This document shows positions 7,046 through 10,926 of a stretch of DNA of 10,926 nucleotides, one piece after another. The translations under genes and the position numbers were made by a program. Below the pieces are notes generated by a model. The model did no database searches. It saw nothing but the letters and a program-made list of their open reading frames with translations, and was not told the origin of the DNA. The number at the start of each line of letters is the position of its first letter. The stretch's first letter is position 1. Source of the DNA: an uncultured Rickettsiales bacterium (GTDB lineage: Bacteria; Pseudomonadota; Alphaproteobacteria; Rickettsiales; UBA998); contig CALJMC010000046.1 in assembly GCA_937982385.1 (NCBI GenBank), forward strand, positions 1-10,926, given 5' to 3'.

Positions 7046-8101
7046 ATGAATATGCCAGAACTATCTAAAGATGCCGTATTAAAGACACTCTCTCACATCA
7101 TTGACCCCAAAACAGGGTTGGATGTGGTGGAGGCTGGGCTGATCTCAGGCGTAAGCATTCGCGATGGCGGAGATATCGGGTTTCTCATCACGATTGATGC
7201 GGATGATTTGCCTGTGCGCCAAGCTTTGCAAACCGTATGCGAACAAGCCGTTGGCAAGCAGCTAGAAGGTGTACGCAAAGTAACCGCTGTGCTCACTGCT
7301 GAAGGCAATATGGAAGCGCCACGCTCTGAGCGTAAGCCTGCGCCGTGGAATTTTACCCGCATTCCACATGTAAAAAAAATCATATTAGTTGCTTCAGGCA
7401 AGGGTGGCGTCGGAAAATCTACCACTGCCGTAATGCTCGCACGCGCTGCCACCAAAGCAGGAAAACGCGTTGGGCTGCTCGATGCCGATGTCAGCGGTGC
7501 GTCCATTCCTCGTATGATGGGTATGAAAGACATAGGAAAACCAGCCTTCATGGATGGCATGATGATGCCAATCACTAAAGACAGAATCAAATGTATGTCG
7601 ATGGGGTTCATCATTGGTGATGATGCCGCCATCATGCGCGGCGCCATGATTTCAAAAGCACTCAACCAAATGCTGCGCGGTGTGGTGTGGGGCGCTGCCG
7701 ATGCGCCACTTGATATATTATTCATAGATTTGCCGCCCGGCACAGGCGATGTGCATTTGTCATTAGTGCAGCAAGTTCCCGTAGCCTATGGCGGGGGCGG
7801 CGCCATCATCGTCACCACCCCCCAAGAAGTTGCCTCAGAAGATGCCGCAAAATGCGGAGAAATGTTCAACAAAACCTACGTCCCCATACTAGGCATAATA
7901 GAAAATATGAGCCACTTCACCGACCCCACCTCAGGCGAAATATCCTACATCTTCGGCAAAGGCGGCGGCGAGAGATTGGCAAAACAGTTTGGCACAGAGT
8001 TACTCGCCGAAATCCCATTAGACATGTCTATCCGAGAGGCGATGGATAATGGAGACGCTGTGGATGTTGAGGGTTATGAGGGTGTAATCACCAAGCTCTA
8101 A
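7046..8101 (+). CDS. mrp: Mrp/ApbC (NBP35-type) P-loop ATPase, iron-sulfur carrier family, CxxC-less form
   Basis: Taken from the ATG at 7046, the protein has 351 residues; a TTG at 7043 and an ATG at 7052 are alternatives, and no strong ribosome binding site decides. Residues 1-90 form an N-terminal MIP18/DUF59-like domain. The deviant Walker A P-loop is at about 116-126 (ASGKGGVGKST), then LLDADVSGASIPRMMG (144-159) and the switch FIDLPPGTGD (226-235). The closing block ENMSHF-IFGKGGGERLA-EIPLD-IREAMDNGDAV identifies Mrp. The family carries or transfers Fe-S clusters as a dimer in the cytoplasm. Many members have a CPxC motif right after ENMS-F; here the same place (291-297) reads FTDPTSG, without cysteine, as I recall for many alphaproteobacterial Mrp proteins. 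It is transcribed away from hflK. Its last codons recur as a decayed copy at 8522-8568. Confidence 0.93.
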   Translation: MNMPELSKDAVLKTLSHIIDPKTGLDVVEAGLISGVSIRDGGDIGFLITIDADDLPVRQALQTVCEQAVGKQLEGVRKVTAVLTAEGNMEAPRSERKPAPWNFTRIPHVKKIILVASGKGGVGKSTTAVMLARAATKAGKRVGLLDADVSGASIPRMMGMKDIGKPAFMDGMMMPITKDRIKCMSMGFIIGDDAAIMRGAMISKALNQMLRGVVWGAADAPLDILFIDLPPGTGDVHLSLVQQVPVAYGGGGAIIVTTPQEVASEDAAKCGEMFNKTYVPILGIIENMSHFTDPTSGEISYIFGKGGGERLAKQFGTELLAEIPLDMSIREAMDNGDAVDVEGYEGVITKL

Positions 8102-8125
8102 CCCCTATCATTCCAACACCATCCT

Positions 8126-8216
8126 CAGTCGTCATTCCTGCGAAAGCAGGAATCTCTCTTGCCACATCCTCCCTAGCTGATAGAGAGACTCCTGCCTTCG
8201 CAGGAGTGACGGAGTT
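8126..8216. repeat. Palindromic intergenic element, copy 1 (91 bp)
   Basis: The core at 8130-8211 begins CGTCA and ends TGACG. It holds two perfect 8-bp hairpins: ATTCCTGC-GAAA-GCAGGAAT at 8134-8153 and ACTCCTGC-CTTC-GCAGGAGT at 8188-8207. The two halves are also inverted copies of each other over about 30 bp with a few mismatches, so the whole can fold into one long arm. This is the familiar GTCATTCCTGCGAAGGCAGGAATC type of repeat found between genes in many proteobacterial genomes, probably a non-autonomous MITE- or REP-like element. It starts 25 bp after mrp and could also act as a transcript end or RNA stability structure. Copy 2 at 8591-8681 is in the same orientation. Confidence 0.9.
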
Positions 8217-8220
8217 CATT

Positions 8221-8248
8221 TTGCGTTGTATAGATATGAACATAGAAT
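8221..8248 (+). promoter_or_regulatory. Candidate sigma-70-type promoter of the small Cys-rich gene
   Basis: TTGCGT (8221-8226) and TAGAAT (8243-8248) are separated by 16 bp and lie just after palindromic element copy 1, about 80 bp upstream of the gene at 8326. The -10 hexamer differs from consensus at one place and the -35 in its second half. The match is only moderate in AT-rich DNA. It matters because copy 1 may isolate this gene from mrp transcription. Confidence 0.3.
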
Positions 8249-8325
8249 GTAACGATTCCGTGATAATAGTCGAATAACCTTACATAGCGACATTGTTCGT
8301 AACCTATATATGAAGGAGAAAAATT

Positions 8326-8511
8326 ATGAATAACGGCTCACATTACTGCCCAACAGCAGATGCAATGGTAGACAATGAAACAGGCGAGCCAGTGGAAACC
8401 ACGCTCGCTGAGAATGTCATAGAAATGGTAAGTGGTTTAAACCAAAATGATATAAAGTTAGCCGACTGTCCTGACGGTTCATGCCACAAAGGGCATGGCG
8501 TGTGTATGTAA
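8326..8511 (+). CDS. Small Cys-rich protein of unknown function (61 aa)
   Basis: I do not recognise this protein. Its ATG has an excellent ribosome binding site, AAGGAG with 7-8 nt spacing, the best in this part of the window, which argues for a real gene despite the short length. The sequence is acidic in the middle and polar, with no signal peptide or membrane segment. It has four cysteines (Cys8, Cys48, Cys53, Cys60) and two nearby histidines (His54, His57). The tail CPDGSCHKGHGVCM concentrates three of the cysteines and both histidines in 13 residues and could bind a metal ion, but it fits no named motif I know (not CxxCH, not a classic zinc ribbon). The gene sits alone between two direct copies of a palindromic element and in front of a decayed copy of the mrp 3' end, so it may belong to a rearranged or acquired segment. 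Confidence 0.7.
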   Translation: MNNGSHYCPTADAMVDNETGEPVETTLAENVIEMVSGLNQNDIKLADCPDGSCHKGHGVCM

Positions 8512-8521
8512 GGAAGTTTTC

Positions 8522-8568
8522 ATCCGTGAGGCTATGGATGTGGGGACGTGTTATCACCAAACTCTAAC
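8522..8568 (+). pseudogene. Decayed duplicate of the mrp 3' end
   Basis: ATCCGTGAGGCTATGGAT (8522-8539) matches mrp 8030-8047 at 16 of 18 places, and ATCACCAAACTCTAAC (8553-8568) matches mrp 8087-8102 at 15 of 16, including the stop codon TAA. About 26 bp between the two blocks are missing relative to mrp. The palindromic element follows at nearly the same distance as it follows mrp: the offset between copies is 466 at the stop codon and 465 at the element. The stretch therefore derives from a duplication of mrp tail plus element, not from a separate element insertion. It has no start and encodes nothing by itself. Confidence 0.75.
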
Positions 8569-8590
8569 GTTGTTATTATCGTGCAACTCT

Positions 8591-8681
8591 CAGCCGTCAT
8601 TCCTGCGAAGGCAGGAATCTCTTTTGCCACACCCTGCCTAGCCGATAGAGAGACTCCTGCCTTCGCAGGAGTGACAGAGTT
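8591..8681. repeat. Palindromic intergenic element, copy 2 (91 bp)
   Basis: By hand count this is identical to copy 1 at 84 of 91 positions and in the same direction. The core spans 8595-8676. The right hairpin ACTCCTGC-CTTC-GCAGGAGT is unchanged, and the left one keeps its perfect 8-bp stem with a GAAG loop in place of GAAA. The short flanks CAG and GAGTT outside the inverted core are also shared with copy 1, as expected for a duplicated segment. It lies between the small plus-strand gene and the minus-strand membrane gene ending at 8723, where its hairpins may end transcripts from both sides. Confidence 0.9.
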
Positions 8682-8722
8682 TTCTTTGAAGTAATGGATG
8701 TTTGAGGCTATAAAGAGAATAA

Positions 8723-9070
8723 CTACAGCATTATAGCGGCTATGGGTGCACCGACTATTGTGCATGCAATGCGATACCATAATGAAGTTAATCTCGTGCG
8801 ATGCTTATCTGATAATGATAGAATATCTAGTGCTATATAGCGAATAATGCAGCCAACTAACATGCCCGATATTATTAGCTTCAGTTGAATGGGGTGGAGC
8901 GGAATCATTGTTTTTAAAATGATTATTTCCACGAAATATAAACCAAAGATGGCAGAAATAGAAATGCCTATTAGAACTTTCGTATTATTTATAAACTGAA
9001 CCAAAAAAAGAGGAATGCCACAATAGGCATATGTGAAAAGTAATATATTTGATAATATTATAAGCAGCAA
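8723..9070 (-). CDS. Small hydrophobic membrane protein, TTG start, coupled to thyX
   Basis: I do not recognise this 115-residue protein. It is strongly hydrophobic, with likely membrane segments at about 2-27, 32-54 and 63-83 and a fourth at the C-terminus (about 98-115, ending VGAPIAAIML). A short polar loop with Asp, Lys, His and Arg (DKHRTRLTSLW, 87-97) lies before the last segment. No ATG occurs near the 5' end. I chose TTG at 9070 because GGAGG, formed by the last codons of thyX, stands 9 nt upstream and the thyX stop is only 4 nt away, the setting expected for translational coupling. The DNA is visibly AT-richer than thyX, as is usual for membrane proteins with many Ile/Leu codons but also compatible with acquired DNA. 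The function is unknown. The long open frame and coupling make a real gene more likely than not. Confidence 0.6.
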   Translation of the reverse strand: MLLIILSNILLFTYAYCGIPLFLVQFINNTKVLIGISISAIFGLYFVEIIILKTMIPLHPIQLKLIISGMLVGCIIRYIALDILSLSDKHRTRLTSLWYRIACTIVGAPIAAIML

Positions 9071-9074
9071 ACCC

Positions 9075-10007
9075 CTAAACCTCCAGCATCTCCATCAACT
9101 CGCCCCATTCGCGTTTGTTTAGGCCTGAATTTTCTTGGGAAACGTCTTCACCTTTTAACTTGCGGCGGACGACATCTAGCCCTGCGGCGGAGAGTTCGGC
9201 GGAGCCCATGCGATAGTCTAGGAAGGCTTGATGGGCGACGGGCACCCAACGTTTCACGAGGTCAATCATCACATCGGCATAAGCTCTAATTTCATATTGC
9301 GCATGGCTGTCAGCACGGAGGCTCAAGAAATGCAGCAAGTTATGCAGGTCAATTTTCCAATACCATTGGGTGTAATAATTGACAGGAAGGTTCATGCGGG
9401 CAAGCTCGCGCGCCAAGCCTTTTTTGTTGTCATCAAAGATGTCGCCATCTTCATTGCCATTGAGGAGTTCCTCATAATTGCTATAGGCATTGAGGGCATC
9501 AGCCTTGAGAATTTCAAGCGCGCGCTCGGCCTCTTCACCTTCCAACACATCGCCACGTCCTTGGTGGTTTTGCTGTGATTGTGCGGCAAGATGCTCAATT
9601 TTCGGCATGTAAAATTCTTTATCCATAATCGAATAGCGCCCCGAATATTCATTCACATTCGCGGTACGGTGACGAATCCACTGACGCGCAATAAAGATGG
9701 GCAGTTTGATATGGAATTTAATTTCGCACATTTCAAACGGCGTCGTATGGCGATGGCGCAGCAAATAGCGAATCAGCCCCGCATCCTGATTCACTTGCTT
9801 AGTGCCGGTGCCGTATGAAACGCGCGCCGCCTGCACAATCGAATCATCATTCCCCATATAATCCACCACGCGCACAAAGCCATGGTCCAAAACGGGAATC
9901 GCTTCATAAAGCATTTTCTCCAGCTCGGGCGAGGTCGCACGGAGCGTAGTATGTTCCTGTGAACGAATATTCTCAACTTCAGCTTGTTGCGCAGCATTAA
10001 GTGGCAT
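9075..10007 (-). CDS. thyX: Flavin-dependent thymidylate synthase ThyX
   Basis: The protein has 310 residues, the longer alphaproteobacterial/rickettsial size class. The ThyX signature RHRx7S is present and complete: Arg112-His113-Arg114 to Ser122 in RHRTANVNEYS. Other family blocks are ARVSYG (61-66), LLRHRHTTPFE (82-92), LPVNYYTQWYWKIDLHNLLHFL (207-228) and LRADSHAQYEIR (230-241), which holds the arginines expected to bind dUMP. ThyX methylates dUMP to dTMP in the cytoplasm with methylene-tetrahydrofolate as carbon donor and FADH2/NADPH as reductant, and is unrelated to ThyA. The start has AGGAG 8 nt upstream. Its last codons supply the ribosome binding site of the membrane gene that follows. 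Residues 142-160, rich in Gln, Gly and Glu, form a variable loop. Confidence 0.96.
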   Translation of the reverse strand: MPLNAAQQAEVENIRSQEHTTLRATSPELEKMLYEAIPVLDHGFVRVVDYMGNDDSIVQAARVSYGTGTKQVNQDAGLIRYLLRHRHTTPFEMCEIKFHIKLPIFIARQWIRHRTANVNEYSGRYSIMDKEFYMPKIEHLAAQSQQNHQGRGDVLEGEEAERALEILKADALNAYSNYEELLNGNEDGDIFDDNKKGLARELARMNLPVNYYTQWYWKIDLHNLLHFLSLRADSHAQYEIRAYADVMIDLVKRWVPVAHQAFLDYRMGSAELSAAGLDVVRRKLKGEDVSQENSGLNKREWGELMEMLEV

Positions 10008-10036
10008 TTTTTTCTCCTAAGAAATGATGTTAACCA

Positions 10037-10064
10037 TTTATAGCGGAGGTGGAACATCACGCAA
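10037..10064 (-). promoter_or_regulatory. Candidate sigma-70-type promoter of thyX
   Basis: On the minus strand TTGCGT (10059-10064) and TATAAA (10037-10042) are separated by 16 bp. Transcription would start near 10030, giving a leader of about 23 nt that contains the AGGAG of thyX. The -10 differs from consensus at one place; the -35 keeps TTG only. The position is good; activity is inferred. Confidence 0.4.
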
Positions 10065-10082
10065 CTAATAAACTAATAGAAT

Positions 10083-10110
10083 TTGCAAATAGTGCTTAGT
10101 GGTTTATGCT
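10083..10110 (+). promoter_or_regulatory. Weak candidate promoter of the right-edge gene
   Basis: TTGCAA (10083-10088) and TATGCT (10105-10110) are 16 bp apart, each matching four of six consensus bases, about 40 bp upstream of the GTG start. A short inverted repeat, TGACT-N9-AGTCA (10112-10130), lies between it and the gene and could be an operator, though 5-bp arms also arise by chance. Confidence 0.2.
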
Positions 10111-10149
10111 CTGACTTGGTTCTTTAGTCAACGTTTGCGAGGTAGTGCT

Positions 10150-10926
10150 GTGAAATCAAAAAAAGAAAAAACTTCTTCTTATTTTGCAAATTCATCCATG
10201 TTGGATGACTTAGGTGTTTATGTTAACTACTTCGATAGAAAAGTTGGTGAAGATGAAAATAGGAGAGAGAGGGCATTCTATATTAAAGGAGTGATTTCTT
10301 GGATTAGCGAGTTTCCTCAGATATGGGATGATTCTTGTCCTTATTTTATTCAAACGCTTCATCAAGATGTAGAAGATTTTGTTATTTATACCAAGGATGA
10401 GTCTTTGACCTTGCACCAGATAGATCAAAACTACGTCTTATTTAAAAAATTGGTCTATGAGTTTCTCTTTTGGAAAGATTCAGAGATTGAGGAACTGAAA
10501 CATAAGCCAAGAGAGAATTTAACAGAAGTTGAGAAATTTTATTTGGATTTGAGTTCCTTAGATAGAAAGCAGAAAGGTCATGATTTTAAAACATCTCTGT
10601 CCAACCTTTTGAATTTTGAAATTGGTGATTATGGTATACAGCTTTTTAAATTTGATACTCAAAAACTAGGCCGCAATCATTTGGAGCAGTTTGATAAACG
10701 TATTACGACTGCTAAAGCTATGATGGCAGATTTATCCAATAAAGAAAAAACGGTTGTAGCCCTACAAACAGCACTCGAAAAGCAAGAAACAGGCTTTAAT
10801 TTTGTTGGGTTGCATAAGGGCTTTAATCAATTAAAAGTCAACAAAACAGCTTATCATGACAGTTGTAAAAAGAACCTTTTTTGGAACGGGATTGGTTTAG
10901 GCGTAGTTCCTTTAATTGCCGTTATT
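10150..10926 (+). CDS. Unrecognised protein with coiled coil and membrane segment, partial at 3' side
   Basis: The frame is open from GTG at 10150 to the right edge (259 codons, no stop). GAGG 7 nt upstream of GTG supports this start; an in-frame ATG lies at 10198. There is no signal peptide: the start is basic (MKSKKEKTSS). Residues 40-130 are rich in aromatic and acidic residues (ISWISEFPQIWDD; YEFLFWKDSEIEEL) and probably alpha-helical. Residues about 175-213 have the heptad-like look of a coiled coil (LEQFDKRITTAKAMMADLSN, then KEKTVVALQTALEKQE), followed by TGFNFVGLHKGFNQL and, at about 243-259, the start of a hydrophobic segment (LFWNGIGLGVVPLIAVI). This suggests a cytosolic N-terminal domain tethered to the inner membrane. 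The DNA is AT-rich compared with thyX and mrp. I cannot name a family; a defence or signalling protein is conceivable but unsupported. Confidence 0.8.
   Translation, partial: MKSKKEKTSSYFANSSMLDDLGVYVNYFDRKVGEDENRRERAFYIKGVISWISEFPQIWDDSCPYFIQTLHQDVEDFVIYTKDESLTLHQIDQNYVLFKKLVYEFLFWKDSEIEELKHKPRENLTEVEKFYLDLSSLDRKQKGHDFKTSLSNLLNFEIGDYGIQLFKFDTQKLGRNHLEQFDKRITTAKAMMADLSNKEKTVVALQTALEKQETGFNFVGLHKGFNQLKVNKTAYHDSCKKNLFWNGIGLGVVPLIAVI

Noticed and set aside
7093..7743. A 216-codon minus-strand open frame antisense to mrp
   Set aside because: It is the mirror of a well-conserved Mrp gene, rich in Ser/Pro/Met, with no recognisable domain.
8126..8681. CRISPR array
   Set aside because: There are only two repeat copies, 465 bp apart, each 91 bp and palindromic along its length, with a gene between them; there are no short regularly spaced repeats and no cas genes.
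8690..8707. A third short similarity to the mrp tail (ATGGATGTTTGAGG)
   Set aside because: About a dozen bases match, and the surrounding sequence does not continue the similarity, so chance is a sufficient explanation.
8532..8780. An 82-codon minus-strand open frame across palindromic element copy 2, with the peptide VTPAKAGVS and IPAFAGMT
   Set aside because: These peptides are the well-known false translation of this repeat family; the frame is produced by the palindrome and has no independent support.

Overview
The window looks like chromosomal DNA of an alphaproteobacterium of moderate to low GC. The evidence is gene content and order (envC / ctpA / divergent polysaccharide deacetylase / rppH, then hflK-hflC-degP), an Mrp ATPase of the type lacking the CxxC motif, a heat-shock promoter matching the alphaproteobacterial RpoH pattern, and a palindromic repeat of the CGTCATTCCTGCGAAGGCAGGAATC type. 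A member of the Rickettsiales, Holosporales or Micavibrionales would fit, but I cannot place it more closely.

Layout. (1) Positions 1-3292, plus strand: a tightly packed envelope cluster holding the 3' end of an EnvC-like LytM factor, the S41 periplasmic protease CtpA, a membrane-anchored and catalytically degenerate polysaccharide-deacetylase-like protein, and the Nudix RNA pyrophosphohydrolase RppH. Gaps are 16 nt, a 1-nt overlap and 2 nt, so this is probably one transcript. (2) Positions 3425-6931, minus strand: hflK-hflC-degP, a membrane quality-control operon with gaps of 11 and 4 nt. Its likely promoter is an RpoH-type element at 7009-7037. (3) Positions 7046-8101, plus strand: the Mrp/ApbC-type P-loop ATPase, divergent from hflK. 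(4) Positions 8102-8722: a rearranged stretch. Two 91-bp direct copies of a palindromic element, the second preceded by a decayed copy of the mrp 3' end, bracket a 61-codon Cys-rich gene with a strong ribosome binding site. (5) Positions 8723-10007, minus strand: thyX (flavin-dependent thymidylate synthase) followed by a small membrane protein that seems to start at TTG inside a thyX-coupled translation signal. (6) Positions 10150-10926, plus strand: the first 259 codons of an unrecognised AT-rich gene (cytosolic N-terminal part, predicted coiled coil, then a membrane segment) that runs off the window.

How it fits together: regions 1 and 2 concern building and policing the cell envelope (amidase activation, periplasmic proteolysis, FtsH modulation), rppH controls mRNA decay, Mrp serves Fe-S cluster delivery, and ThyX supplies dTMP. 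The accessory and least explained parts are 8102-8722, the TTG-start membrane gene, and the gene at the right edge.
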